Positions 1 to 7,666 are shown, numbered from the stretch's first letter. The stretch is DNA of 64,000 nt from Enterovibrio paralichthyis (GCF_019209835.1 NZ_JAHUTS010000003.1:310001-374000); one strand, 5' to 3'. Notes: a model not told the origin generated them from the sequence alone. Made by a program: numbers and translations.

Positions 1-702
1 GTCGCCGGATTCCAGCATGGTTTTCGCCAGTTGATATCCGCTTTGGCTGGTAAAGTCGCCGCGGTAAATATCTTTATCAAACACCACGTTTTTCAATTGC
101 CCGTACACGGTAAACGCCAGTTCACGGATATCCGCGCTGCCCGGCGAATCCTGCCCGCCAATAAAGCCAATGCGGTCATAACCTTGTTTGATAAAGAAAT
201 CGACCACCTGTTTACTGATTTTACCCAGGTCGATATCTACGCAGTCATTCGGGCTGTCCGGCTGGCTATAGTCGATGTGGCAGACACTTTCCTTGAGATG
301 CTTTGGCAGTTTTTTCAGCTGCGCCCTGTCACAACGCCCGACCAGTAAAATACCGGTGATGTGGGTGAAATCTAACTCGTTGTCGCTGGCATAACAGTTG
401 GTCAGGCCGACACCACGTTTCTCGCACTGGGTTTCAATGCCGTGGCGGATAGAGAGGTAATAGGGGTCGTTAACCTCGGCTTCCTGTTTGTAGTTGTAGA
501 GCGCGAGGAATTGGTGTTTCTGGCGTTGTTGGTTGACGGCGCGCTTGGAGCTGCTGGTGCGGTATTCCAATTGTTCGGCAATTTCGAGGATACGGCGTTT
601 GGTGGCTTCTTTGACGCTAAGGGTGGGGTCATCATTCAATACGCGGGATACGGTGGCAAGAGAAACGCCAGCCTCTTCCGCAATGTCTTTTAAAGTAGCC
701 AT
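1..702 (-). CDS. ebgR: LacI-family regulator EbgR (C-terminal part beyond the left edge)
   Basis: This is a transcriptional repressor of the LacI/GalR family, cut by the window edge, so only about 234 N-terminal residues are present. The N-terminus MATLKDIAEEAGVSLATVSR is the helix-turn-helix, followed by a hinge and the start of the periplasmic-binding-protein-like effector domain (a GILLVG strand, then RIGFIGG). The helix-turn-helix and the segment DPYYLSIRHGIETQCEK closely match recalled E. coli EbgR, the repressor of the evolved beta-galactosidase genes; that target is inferred, because ebgAC are not in view. The ATG is the natural family start. Nothing recognisable lies in the 255 bp upstream apart from the next gene's terminator. 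Confidence 0.8.
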   Translation of the reverse strand, partial: MATLKDIAEEAGVSLATVSRVLNDDPTLSVKEATKRRILEIAEQLEYRTSSSKRAVNQQRQKHQFLALYNYKQEAEVNDPYYLSIRHGIETQCEKRGVGLTNCYASDNELDFTHITGILLVGRCDRAQLKKLPKHLKESVCHIDYSQPDSPNDCVDIDLGKISKQVVDFFIKQGYDRIGFIGGQDSPGSADIRELAFTVYGQLKNVVFDKDIYRGDFTSQSGYQLAKTMLESGD

Positions 703-867
703 GATTGATAGTCCTTGGGGTCTCACATTCCCTGATGGTTTGAGGCGTTAAACCTACAGCGAACAGGGTGTTCCGTCGAATTTGTCCAGTCTATCAGTCA
801 TCTGTGAGGAATAAAATATTTTAGTAAAACTTGTGGGTGGGTATTTAGGCTTGGTTCTCTAAAAGAA

Positions 868-904
868 AAAGCCGGACGACATGAAAGCATGATGTCCGGC
901 TTCA
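868..904 (-). terminator. Rho-independent terminator of the glutaredoxin/DUF417 genes
   Basis: GCCGGAC (871-877) pairs with GTCCGGC (894-900), with AAGC/GCTT extending the base of the stem. On the minus strand the hairpin is followed by a run of T (complement of 861-870). It lies about 55 bp after the DUF417 stop codon. Confidence 0.75.
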
Positions 905-957
905 GGGAGCTTAATGGTTCATAGTGTTTTCCGGCGTGATTCGCTTTCAGTTAGCGA

Positions 958-1455
958 TTACTCGCCGCGAAGCAGTGCTTTAGCCAGCAGGGAAAGCGCA
1001 GCAGACAAGAGCACAATATCTTTCAGCAAGAATTGACCTGGCACCACGGAAATTGCCGGGAAACCGCCAAGGCTTGCTTCTGTCACTGGTGCAGTAAACA
1101 GAAAGCTGGTGGTGACGGCAAAGGTCACGGTTGCACTCGCTGCACCCAAAATGGCAATGGAGCGGCTAAACGGTGCCAATACCAAGGCTACAGCTGTCAG
1201 CACTTCCACAATACCAATCAGGTTTGATGCACCTTGCAGGCTGAATACCGAATAGAGCCAGCTTGTCAGGGGGCTGGATGCAACCAAGCCCTCAATTGCC
1301 CCGGCTTCGTATCCGGTAAATTTCATTGCGCCAATCCATGCCAGCACAATCACGATGGAAAAGCGGACTGCATTGTCAGCGAAGGTGTTGAGTGAGTGCG
1401 CGAAACCGACGCTTTCTTCGTTAATGCGAGCGTTGTATTTATTGAGCGTTGTCAT
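958..1455 (-). CDS. DUF417 (YkgB/RclC-like) inner-membrane protein
   Basis: A 165-residue membrane protein of the DUF417/DoxX-like group, to which E. coli RclC (YkgB) belongs. Hydrophobic helices are visible at roughly residues 28-45, 68-92, 97-118 and 135-160, including the FSIVIVLAWIGAMKFTGYEA stretch typical of the family. RclC takes part in resistance to reactive chlorine species. The context supports the same role here: a glutaredoxin gene lies just upstream on the same strand and a divergent RclR-like AraC regulator follows. The ATG at 1455 is preceded by a purine-rich AAAAGGAG ribosome site; an in-frame extension upstream would run through the glutaredoxin gene in another frame and is rejected. 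No RclA flavoprotein or RclB homologue is seen nearby. Confidence 0.75.
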   Translation of the reverse strand: MTTLNKYNARINEESVGFAHSLNTFADNAVRFSIVIVLAWIGAMKFTGYEAGAIEGLVASSPLTSWLYSVFSLQGASNLIGIVEVLTAVALVLAPFSRSIAILGAASATVTFAVTTSFLFTAPVTEASLGGFPAISVVPGQFLLKDIVLLSAALSLLAKALLRGE

Positions 1456-1498
1456 GGTGTATCTCCTTTTAAATCTGGATCCGTTTGTAATTGGGTTG

Positions 1499-1768
1499 TT
1501 AAGCCGCAGGGCTTTGACTGGCAAGGATCTTCTCAAACTTTCCAGTGCTGATTGCTTTGAGTAAATCGTCGTTTCCGCCAACATGAATATCGCCGACGAA
1601 AATCTGTGGCACGGTGCGGCGCTGGCTTCGCTCCAGCATTTCAATAAACAACACTTGGTCATCGTCTACTTCGATTTCACGGTAAGCTAACCCCATTCGT
1701 CCCAATACCTTCTTGGCGTTTTTACAGTGTGGGCAGTAGCTCTTGGTGTAGATTTCAATCTTGGTCAT
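1499..1768 (-). CDS. Glutaredoxin (GrxC-type, CPHC active site)
   Basis: An 89-residue dithiol glutaredoxin that reduces disulfides and glutathione mixed disulfides in the cytoplasm. The fold is clear: beta strand KIEIYTK, active site CPHC, the VPQIFVG cis-proline strand and the glutathione-binding GGNDDL turn. The active site is CPHC rather than the more common CPYC, a change also found in some GrxC-like proteins. Two in-frame ATGs are possible. AGGGA lies 1 nt from the first (1774) and 7 nt from the second (1768), so the second was chosen. The gene stands 43 bp upstream of the DUF417 gene, probably in one transcript, and diverges from the RclR-like regulator, which suggests induction by oxidants or chlorine species. 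Confidence 0.88.
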   Translation of the reverse strand: MTKIEIYTKSYCPHCKNAKKVLGRMGLAYREIEVDDDQVLFIEMLERSQRRTVPQIFVGDIHVGGNDDLLKAISTGKFEKILASQSPAA

Positions 1769-1881
1769 GGTCATATCCCTGTTTCGTTTTGGTATGAGAC
1801 TACTTTAGAGGTTGCGACCCGTACCATCTATGCACAATAATCTTGATTGAATACATCGATCGTCCAGTTGGGGGATAAGAA

Positions 1882-2730
1882 ATGGAAGTGATGAGTGACA
1901 TCCTGCGTTCCATCCGAGTGATGGGCAGTGTGTACTTTTGCAGCCAGGTGGATGCGCCATGGACAAAAACCTTTACTGATCTGGATTACGCCAGCTTTCA
2001 CATGATCCGACGGGGCCGCTGTTGGGCAAAGATTGATGGGCGTGTGGAGCGTTTAGAGGCCGGGGATTTGATTTTTCTTGGCCCGGGACAAGACCATATT
2101 CTTTCCAGCCAGTCCCCTGAAAAGGGCAAGCCAGATCTGGATGAATCCACCATGTTGCTCTGCGGCTCGTTCAGTTTCACCCGAACCGCCACAACCCCGT
2201 TATTGGATGTCTTCCCCCGCGTCACTATTGTGCGGGATAAGGATTTCGAATCCCTTCCCTGGTTGCGCAGTACCTTCGATCAGCTCAGTGCGGAATACCT
2301 GTCGCAAGGGCCGGGCTCGGAGCTTATCGTCAATAAACTCACGGAAATCATCCTTGTCGAGCTTATCCGCATCAACTTTGGCCGGGAGCAGAAAAGTCCG
2401 TTTCTGGATGCGCTCAACGACAAGCGTATCTCCCGCGCTTTACAACTGCTCCACGATAATCCCCAGCAATCATGGACACTGGAGTCCGTCGCCAGTCAGA
2501 TTGGTATGTCGCGGGCTGCGTTTGCCAGCCGTTTTACCTCGCTGGTGGGGCTGCCTATGTTTGGCTATCTGACCAACCTTCGTATGCAACGGGCGCAGGA
2601 GCTGTTGCGCGAATCCCTTCTGCCCATCTATGACATTGCTGAGCAGGTGGGCTATGAGTCTGAACGTGCCTTTACCTTGACGTTCAAGAAACACACGGGC
2701 ACGACGCCAAAACGATACCGGACGCAGTAG
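1882..2730 (+). CDS. AraC-family regulator, RclR-like with two conserved sensor cysteines
   Basis: A 282-residue transcription activator with an N-terminal cupin-type sensing domain (about residues 15-115) and a C-terminal pair of AraC helix-turn-helices (residues about 183-280, ending YESERAFTLTFKKHTGTTPKRYR). Cys20 and Cys94 (in MLLCGSFSF) fall where E. coli RclR, as recalled, carries its redox-active Cys21 and Cys89 (CIVCGTLRL), which sense hypochlorous acid and related oxidants. The divergent glutaredoxin and RclC-like DUF417 genes fit that reading. The start is supported by GGGGA about 7 nt upstream. A third cysteine, Cys47, is also present. An alternative would be a general AraC regulator of the cupin_6 group without redox sensing, but the matched cysteines argue against this. 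Confidence 0.75.
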   Translation: MEVMSDILRSIRVMGSVYFCSQVDAPWTKTFTDLDYASFHMIRRGRCWAKIDGRVERLEAGDLIFLGPGQDHILSSQSPEKGKPDLDESTMLLCGSFSFTRTATTPLLDVFPRVTIVRDKDFESLPWLRSTFDQLSAEYLSQGPGSELIVNKLTEIILVELIRINFGREQKSPFLDALNDKRISRALQLLHDNPQQSWTLESVASQIGMSRAAFASRFTSLVGLPMFGYLTNLRMQRAQELLRESLLPIYDIAEQVGYESERAFTLTFKKHTGTTPKRYRTQ

Positions 2731-2792
2731 CTCACTACAGTGATTGCACAGAATGTGCGCGTTCTCCAAACCTTACAACCTGATGAGCAGAT

Positions 2793-3020
2793 TTGCTTAT
2801 CAAGCCGGGTAGGGAGCGGTTAAATATCGCTTCCGCTGCCAGATCATTTACCTATTTACGCCTCAGGGATTTCTCCCGCGGGCAATCCGTCGCATTGGGT
2901 GAAGGGGAAGTAAATCTTACTGAGGTAATGGAGCATTTGCATTTATTGCCAAAGCTGGAATGGGTTGTGGTGGAGTTTGAACCCACAGAAAACGCGCTGG
3001 AAAAATTTCAGAGAAAGTAA
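2793..3020 (+). pseudogene. C-terminal remnant of a xylose-isomerase-like TIM-barrel protein
   Basis: The open stretch encodes a tail that resembles the end of sugar-phosphate isomerase/epimerases: a strand like YLRLRDFSRGQ, then VALGEGEVNL, then LEWVVVEFEPTENALE. In that family the corresponding segments read as HLKD, LGEGxVD and W.VVE. Nothing of the first 200 or so residues of such a barrel is present, and the only start is a TTG with no ribosome site, so this looks like a decayed remnant. The homology seems to begin near 2844. It could instead be a chance open frame. Confidence 0.35.
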
Positions 3021-3120
3021 GGGTTTCTGGACAATTTGGTCAGGAATTGGATCCACCTCTTAGCTGACGTTTTTAAGTTGATGGATACTATTCAAGCTAC
3101 TGAAATCATTGGAAATGTGT

Positions 3121-3381
3121 ATGGAAAAACAAAAAAAATTACTGGCGCTTATAGAACAAGAATATGAAGAGTTTTGCGCTATTCCTATCGGCGAATATCG
3201 TAAAGTGGCGGATAAGAAAAGCTTTATCAATGGACTGATGACAGCGGCTCGGGTTATCGGTGTGAGCTACGAATCGCTCAGCGAAATTGTCGATGCCCCG
3301 CCCAAAATCACGCCTACTCATCTTGATGAACAGTTCTTGGTTCCGACCTATATCCGCAACCGGGTAGATATTGAATTGTGA
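3121..3381 (+). CDS. Small acidic protein of unknown function
   Basis: An 86-residue soluble, mostly helical protein starting MEKQKKLLALIEQEYEEFC. I do not recognise the family. Support for it being real: an in-frame ATG with GGAAA about 8 nt upstream, a length and residue make-up normal for a protein, and a strong terminator 20 bp after the stop. An ATG 12 nt earlier (3109) is less well spaced from a ribosome site. It has no signal peptide, membrane helix or cysteine cluster. It is monocistronic and convergent with the ABM monooxygenase gene. A shorter open frame on the opposite strand covers the same bases and is taken as its shadow. Confidence 0.55.
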   Translation: MEKQKKLLALIEQEYEEFCAIPIGEYRKVADKKSFINGLMTAARVIGVSYESLSEIVDAPPKITPTHLDEQFLVPTYIRNRVDIEL

Positions 3382-3401
3382 AAATACACGCCGAAAGCAC
3401 A

Positions 3402-3430
3402 AAGGCCTGTTGTCAGAACAGGCCTTGTTT
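3402..3430. terminator. Bidirectional terminator between convergent genes
   Basis: AAGGCCTGTT (3402-3411) and AACAGGCCTT (3417-3426) form a perfect 10-bp stem with a 5-nt loop. T-rich sequence follows on the plus strand, and an A-rich flank gives U residues on the minus strand. It separates the small unknown gene from the ABM monooxygenase gene. Confidence 0.85.
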
Positions 3431-3441
3431 ATGTTAGGAAT

Positions 3442-3732
3442 TTAGCCAATCACCGTCATTTCATGAAGTGTAAAGCTTTCTACGGCGCCTTCAGTCGCTG
3501 CAAGGTAGTCGGCCAGATGCTGGTTCCCCATGTGTTGTTGCCATAATTCCCGGCTTTGCCAGTTTTCATAGAACAGGAAGTGGGCGGGATTTTCGTTGTT
3601 CTGATGCAGATCGTAATCAATACACCCTTCTTCCGCACGAGTGGTATCAATCAGCTTCATCAACTCTGATTTCACCAGCTCAATACTGTCTTGTTTTGCA
3701 AAAATATTGGCAACAATTGTCAATCTACTCAT
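3442..3732 (-). CDS. Antibiotic biosynthesis monooxygenase (ABM/YgiN-like) domain protein
   Basis: A 96-residue single-domain protein of the dimeric alpha/beta-barrel ABM superfamily. It shows the usual order: TIVANIFAKQDSIELVKSELMKLI strand-helix, then RAEEGCIDYDLHQN, FLFYENWQSRELWQQHM and a closing strand. E. coli YgiN and related proteins act as small quinol monooxygenases, but the substrate cannot be read from sequence. AGGGAT precedes the ATG by about 6-7 nt. The gene follows the alcohol dehydrogenase gene (3772-4797) on the same strand with a 39-bp gap, so the two are probably one transcript and both may be controlled by the divergent LysR regulator. This pairing of an ABM protein with a quinone-reductase-like enzyme is common in carbonyl or quinone stress operons. 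Confidence 0.82.
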   Translation of the reverse strand: MSRLTIVANIFAKQDSIELVKSELMKLIDTTRAEEGCIDYDLHQNNENPAHFLFYENWQSRELWQQHMGNQHLADYLAATEGAVESFTLHEMTVIG

Positions 3733-3771
3733 CGCGTAATCCCTATTTTTAATCCTTGATTTTTCTTAAAG

Positions 3772-4797
3772 TTAGAAGCCTTCTAGAACGATTTTCCCGA
3801 TTGCCGTGCCGGACTCGAGTTCTTCATGTGCTTTTCGCAAGTTTGCAGCGTTGATAGTACCAAGATGCTTACCCGCCGTGGTCTGGATTTGGCCAAGATC
3901 TACCAATTGCGCCACATGGTTCAGCAGGTCACTTTGTTTTTGCATATCTTTCGCTTCAAACATAGAACGGGCAAACATGAACTCAAGGTGCAGTGTCAGG
4001 CTTTTGCTTTTCAGCTGCATGACGTTGATGTGTGCCGGGTCATCAATCATGGCGATGTGTCCAAACGGTGCCAGTAACTCAGCGTAAGTATCAAAATAGC
4101 TTTCTGTCGCATTAAGGCTTGCTATGTGGGTCACCTGACCAATGCCAAGGGCTTCAATTTGCGGTTGAAGGGCTTCCCTGTGATTGACAACATAATCCGC
4201 GCCGAGTTTTTTCACCCAGGCCTTGGAGTCTTCACGCGAGGCTGTGCCGATGATGGTGGCACCGGTTAGTTGCTTTGCGAGCTGAACGAGAATGGAACCC
4301 ACTCCACCTGCGGCTCCCACGACCAACAGCACATCCTCTGACTTCTTATCGTCTGATGGTGTCAGCTGTTCTAGGCGCAGATGATCAAACAAGAGTTCAT
4401 AGGCCGTGATGGAGGTCAGTGGCAGTGCGGCTGCTTCTGAATCGGACAGGCTTTTCGGTTTGTACCCAACGATGCGTTCATCCACTAATTGGTATTCGGC
4501 ATTGCTGCCCTGACGGCCCAGATCGCCGGCGTAATAAACCTTGTCGCCAACCGTGAAGTTTTTCACGCCTTCACCAACTGCGACCACCTCTCCAACGGCA
4601 TCCCAGCCAATCACTTTATAGCTGTCGTTTTCCGGTGCCACATTCTGGCGGATTTTGTAATCCACCGGGTTAACAGCGATGGCGCTGACTTTCACCAAAA
4701 GGTCAAGGCCAGCCGCAATCGGCATAGGCAGTTCAATATCTACCAAGGATTCTGCATCGGTAATTGGCAGGCTTTTGCTGTATCCAATCGCTTTCAT
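3772..4797 (-). CDS. Zinc-type (quinone-reductase-like) alcohol dehydrogenase
   Basis: A 341-residue medium-chain dehydrogenase/reductase of the zinc-binding-dehydrogenase family branch that resembles quinone oxidoreductases. An N-terminal GroES-like domain (AVNPVDYKIRQ, GWDAVGEVVAVGEGV, GDKVYYAG) is followed by a Rossmann domain with the NADPH motif VVGAAGGVGSILVQLAKQL. The catalytic zinc cysteine and histidine of true alcohol dehydrogenases are absent, so a zinc-free NADPH enone or quinone reductase is likely. GGGAG lies 1 nt from the ATG at 4803 but 7 nt from the ATG at 4797, which is therefore the start. A 440-residue reading that begins much further upstream overlaps the LysR gene and is rejected. 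The divergent LysR gene 121 bp away is the probable regulator. Confidence 0.82.
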   Translation of the reverse strand: MKAIGYSKSLPITDAESLVDIELPMPIAAGLDLLVKVSAIAVNPVDYKIRQNVAPENDSYKVIGWDAVGEVVAVGEGVKNFTVGDKVYYAGDLGRQGSNAEYQLVDERIVGYKPKSLSDSEAAALPLTSITAYELLFDHLRLEQLTPSDDKKSEDVLLVVGAAGGVGSILVQLAKQLTGATIIGTASREDSKAWVKKLGADYVVNHREALQPQIEALGIGQVTHIASLNATESYFDTYAELLAPFGHIAMIDDPAHINVMQLKSKSLTLHLEFMFARSMFEAKDMQKQSDLLNHVAQLVDLGQIQTTAGKHLGTINAANLRKAHEELESGTAIGKIVLEGF

Positions 4798-4918
4798 TTT
4801 CATTCTCCCGCAAGGTTTTTGTTTTGATGAAGAGAGAATAGGCACTGGCAGCTTGAGGATAAACGGCGTAATCTTGGAATTATTGTCAAAATATAATTGA
4901 TAATCAGGGCGGGGTAGC

Positions 4919-5848
4919 ATGCAAATTAACGACTTACGTGTTGTGTTGAAAGTGGCAGAGTTCCGCAGTATCACTGCAGCAGCGACACACTTGGACATGC
5001 AAACCGCAACAGCAAGTGCAGCGGTGAAAAGGGTAGAGCAGGCGTTGGGGCTTGAGCTGTTTGTGCGCACAACGCGCAGCCTGCGCCTTTCCAATGCGGG
5101 GGAGCGCTATCTTCCCCAGTGCGAGCAGGCGTTGCAGTTGCTTGACCAAGCCAACCGGATAGTCAAGGACGAACTCGATATCATTGATGGTGAGTTGCGG
5201 CTGGCGGTTTCATCGGATTTGGGGCGCAATGTGGTGTTGCCCTGGCTGGACGAATTTATGGACGCCCATCCTGCGGTGAGCCTGAGAGCGAATGTGAGCG
5301 ACAGCAACGTCGATTTTTACCGCGATGCCATTGATATTGCGCTGCGGTATGGCTCGCCCGGTGATGCCAACGTTTACGGATTTAAAATTTGCGATGTGCC
5401 GCGCCTGCTCTGCGCGTCCCCTGAATACCTAGAAAAGCACGGTGAACCAACACACCCGCAGGAAGTCGCCCGGCACAATGCTTTGCTGTTCCAGCTTAGT
5501 GATATGTTGCATGACGTGTGGGATTTCGATGATGGAACCAACAAACTAAAAGTGCGGGTGCGCGGAAACCGGGCGTCGAACGATGCGGACTTGGTGCGTC
5601 GTTGGTGTGTGGCAGGAAAAGGCGTGGCTGCGAAATCGGCGTTGGATATGGCGGCAGACTTGCTGTCTGGACGTATTGTGAGTTTGTTAAGTGACTATCC
5701 GCCCATCATGACAGAGCTTTGGTTGGTGTTTCCAAGCCGCCAGTCCATCACACCTGCCGCAAGGCTGTTGCGCGAGTTTCTGAAACAGAAATGCGAAGCC
5801 TTGCTGGATGAACTGACACAGGCCGGGTTTATTCCACCGAGTCGCTAG
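4919..5848 (+). CDS. LysR-family transcriptional regulator
   Basis: A 309-residue LysR regulator. Residues 1-60 carry the winged helix-turn-helix (FRSITAAATHLDMQTATASAAVKRVEQALGLELFVRTTRSLRLS), and the rest is the two-lobed inducer-binding domain (from about GELRLAVSSDLGRNVVLPWLDEF). It belongs to the CrgA/DsdC-like group by general layout; the effector is not readable. It is divergent from the quinone-reductase-like dehydrogenase, the classical LysR arrangement, so it probably controls that gene and the ABM gene. Its TAG stop lies inside the CTAG that forms the left boundary of the inverted-repeat element, yet the C-terminus ends at a normal length for the family. Confidence 0.88.
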   Translation: MQINDLRVVLKVAEFRSITAAATHLDMQTATASAAVKRVEQALGLELFVRTTRSLRLSNAGERYLPQCEQALQLLDQANRIVKDELDIIDGELRLAVSSDLGRNVVLPWLDEFMDAHPAVSLRANVSDSNVDFYRDAIDIALRYGSPGDANVYGFKICDVPRLLCASPEYLEKHGEPTHPQEVARHNALLFQLSDMLHDVWDFDDGTNKLKVRVRGNRASNDADLVRRWCVAGKGVAAKSALDMAADLLSGRIVSLLSDYPPIMTELWLVFPSRQSITPAARLLREFLKQKCEALLDELTQAGFIPPSR

Positions 5849-6114
5849 GGTCTGTTGACCTTTGGTGGTTAAATTTTGTTCTAGCCATAAGCGTTTTAGG
5901 CGCGGCGAGGTGTGTGCCGCCTAGTTATTCTAAGCAAATACACCTCAACAAAGCATAAAACGCTTAGGGCAGAACCCTTCGGGCAGCGTTTGTGGGGAAT
6001 TTCTGCTGTGTTATCGGCTTCTCATGTAGGCTAGCTACACATCGAAGCCTCTGCCTTGCATAAAATCCCCACAAACTGCTGCAAAAATCATCATCAAAGG
6101 TCAACAGACCCTAG
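5845..6114. mobile_element. MITE-like non-autonomous element with perfect 18-bp terminal inverted repeats
   Basis: AGGGTCTGTTGACCTTTG (5847-5864) is repeated in inverted form at 6095-6112. The outer flanks are CTAG on both sides (5845-5848 and 6111-6114), consistent with a 4-bp target duplication. Internally there are three more palindromic pairs: TAAGCGTTTTA (5888-5898) with 5956-5966, GTTTGTGGGGA (5986-5996) with 6066-6076, and GGCTTC (6016-6021) with 6044-6049. There is no open frame for a transposase. The size, termini and structure suit a miniature inverted-repeat transposable element. IS5-type elements use CTAG-like targets, so a parent element of that kind is possible but inferred. Confidence 0.75.
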
Positions 6115-6605
6115 AGGCAGGGATACTCATACAAGGCGGCGTCAAAGCCTTCTACTTCGCGCCGTTCGATGAAGTAGAAACCAAACGATTCGTAGAAATT
6201 GCGGAGCCTTGGCCGATCTCCGTGACAATCACACCTTAGCCAGTGCCGACCCTGTTGTTTCGTCAATTCCACCATGGCTTGGAGTACCCGGTGGCCAATG
6301 CCGCGGGTAATAAAGGCATCACCAATCACCAGTTTGTGGAAAAAGAGGCTGTCGTTGTCGGTGATTTTCGGCCAGAAAAGCGGGTCGCTTTCCAGAATAA
6401 AAACGCCACCAATGGTTTGGCCGTTTTCCTTCACGAGATAGAGCGAATCGTGACCATAACTGGCTAGAAGCACCTCCGTGGTCACTTCGTCCCTTGCCCA
6501 AAGCGGAATGCCAGCGGTTTCAAGCCGGACGATGGCTTGGATGAGGAAGTTTTCGATGAGCGCCCAGTCTTCGGGCTTAGCGGCTTTTTCCAGCGAGATT
6601 GACAT
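6111..6605 (-). CDS. GNAT-family N-acetyltransferase
   Basis: A 164-residue GCN5-related acetyltransferase that would use acetyl-CoA to modify an unknown amine. The core is visible: beta4 LFFHKLVIGDAFITRGIGHRVLQAMVELTKQQG with the pyrophosphate-binding R/Q-x-x-G-x-G/A loop (TRGIGH), beta5 WLRCDCHGDRPRLRNFYESFGF, and a closing strand. An earlier in-frame ATG at 6650 would add 15 residues, but AGGGTAAT stands directly before the ATG at 6605. The TAG stop is read from the CTAG at the right border of the inverted-repeat element. The gene is convergent with the LysR gene, which it probably touched before the insertion. Confidence 0.8.
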   Translation of the reverse strand: MSISLEKAAKPEDWALIENFLIQAIVRLETAGIPLWARDEVTTEVLLASYGHDSLYLVKENGQTIGGVFILESDPLFWPKITDNDSLFFHKLVIGDAFITRGIGHRVLQAMVELTKQQGRHWLRCDCHGDRPRLRNFYESFGFYFIERREVEGFDAALYEYPCL

Positions 6606-6687
6606 GATTACCCTGCATATAGGCATGCCAGCGCCCTTCGGATCCGGCATGCGCGGTGTTTACATCTCGCAGTTTGTCGCAAAAGCC

Positions 6688-6885
6688 TTAAGCATCTGAA
6701 AGCTGATTATGGGGTTTTGACAGACTGCGGTTCTTGTTAAGTTCAATTTTATAAGCGGCCAGCAAGGTGGCGAGATCTGCAACTTGGACGGTGCATTGCC
6801 CCTGATTGTCCATCGACGCGGTGGCATCATCATTCAGGCGTTTGAGCGTCTCGCGCATTGCTTTTGTGTCTGTTGTGATTGGCAT
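6688..6885 (-). CDS. Small protein of unknown function
   Basis: A 65-residue polar protein (MPITTDTKAMRETLKRLNDDA, then a CTVQVADLATLLAAYKIELNKN helix). I do not recognise the family and no signal peptide or membrane helix is visible. It lies 82 bp upstream of the GNAT gene on the same strand and could be cotranscribed with it. Upstream the sequence is AT-rich, and no strong ribosome site is seen. The protein is plausible from its helix-forming, normally distributed residues, but the call rests only on that and on the lack of any competing frame. Confidence 0.5.
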   Translation of the reverse strand: MPITTDTKAMRETLKRLNDDATASMDNQGQCTVQVADLATLLAAYKIELNKNRSLSKPHNQLSDA

Positions 6886-7060
6886 GATTATCTATTTATT
6901 ACTTTATTATTAGGCTATTAAAACAGAAAGCGATACCTCAGAACAACCTCGCGAAGTAAGTTGGTTTTGCCTGATAGAGTGTAGTGATAGTTAGCGTTGC
7001 TGACCAAATTATCAGTCTGTGAATTGTGAAATCTGGACATGATTCCTATGGGGCGAAAGA

Positions 7061-7086
7061 AAAGCCCGATCTGAATGTCGGGCTTT
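7061..7086 (-). terminator. Rho-independent terminator after blc
   Basis: AAAGCCCGA (7061-7069) and TCGGGCTTT (7078-7086) form a 9-bp stem 6 bp beyond the lipocalin stop; the A-rich left flank becomes the U tract on the minus strand. Confidence 0.8.
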
Positions 7087-7092
7087 GGGTGT

Positions 7093-7608
7093 TTACTGCT
7101 GTTGGGGAAAAATCAGCTCGCTGGTATCAAAGCCTTTTTCCTTGGCCACTTGGCTGAATCGCTCCACCAGTTCTTGTGACACCGTGGGCGTTCGGGCAAG
7201 TAACCAGAGGTAGTCCTTGTTGTAGCCGGAGACGAAAGCGTAGTCATAGTTCTCGCCCAACTCGAAAACAACATAAGAGGAATAAAACGGCCCGAAAAAC
7301 GACACCTTCAGGTGTGCCGTCTCTTTGCCATCCACAAAGTAAGCGCGGCCAATGGCTTCGCTCCATTCATTTTCCTCAGCATTAAAGCCACGGTTAATGA
7401 CCTTGATACCGCCATCTTCCCGGAGTTCATATTCTGCGCTGACTTGCGAAAGGCCGCGTTCGAATGAGTGGTCAAGCCGGGCGATTTCATACCATTTCCC
7501 CAGATATCGCTGTTCATCAAAACCAGTGACTGGCGTGACGCCTTCGGGAACAGACTGACAGGCAGTCAGTAGGAAAAGTGAAAAGAGAAACAGGATTTTT
7601 TTACTCAT
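7093..7608 (-). CDS. blc: Outer-membrane lipoprotein lipocalin Blc
   Basis: A 171-residue bacterial lipocalin. It has a lipoprotein signal peptide with lipobox LTAC (Cys17), then the lipocalin structurally conserved region 1 with the invariant GKWYEIAR (GxW) motif, an NRGF.AEENEW segment, SFFGPFYSSYVV, and the third motif YLWLLARTPTVS. Bacterial Blc proteins bind fatty acids or lysophospholipids at the outer membrane and are usually raised in stationary phase or envelope stress. Asp is not at position +2 (the residue is Gln), so sorting to the outer membrane is expected. The gene stands alone, with its own terminator, next to an SGNH hydrolase gene on the same strand with a 58-bp gap. Confidence 0.92.
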   Translation of the reverse strand: MSKKILFLFSLFLLTACQSVPEGVTPVTGFDEQRYLGKWYEIARLDHSFERGLSQVSAEYELREDGGIKVINRGFNAEENEWSEAIGRAYFVDGKETAHLKVSFFGPFYSSYVVFELGENYDYAFVSGYNKDYLWLLARTPTVSQELVERFSQVAKEKGFDTSELIFPQQQ

Positions 7609-7666
7609 AGCGCAATCAATCTTCTTGTTGTGTTTCTGGAGGTTACGTTATCAACCTGCGTTTGGG

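Noticed and set aside
3139..3402. An 87-codon minus-strand frame over the small unknown gene
   Set aside because: The plus-strand frame has an ATG with a fitting ribosome site and ends before the terminator; the minus frame would run into the terminator hairpin at its start and has no start signal.
4798..5094. N-terminal extension of the quinone-reductase-like dehydrogenase to 440 residues
   Set aside because: The extension overlaps the start of the LysR gene and the divergent promoter, lacks a ribosome site and does not resemble the family; GGGAG supports the start at 4797.
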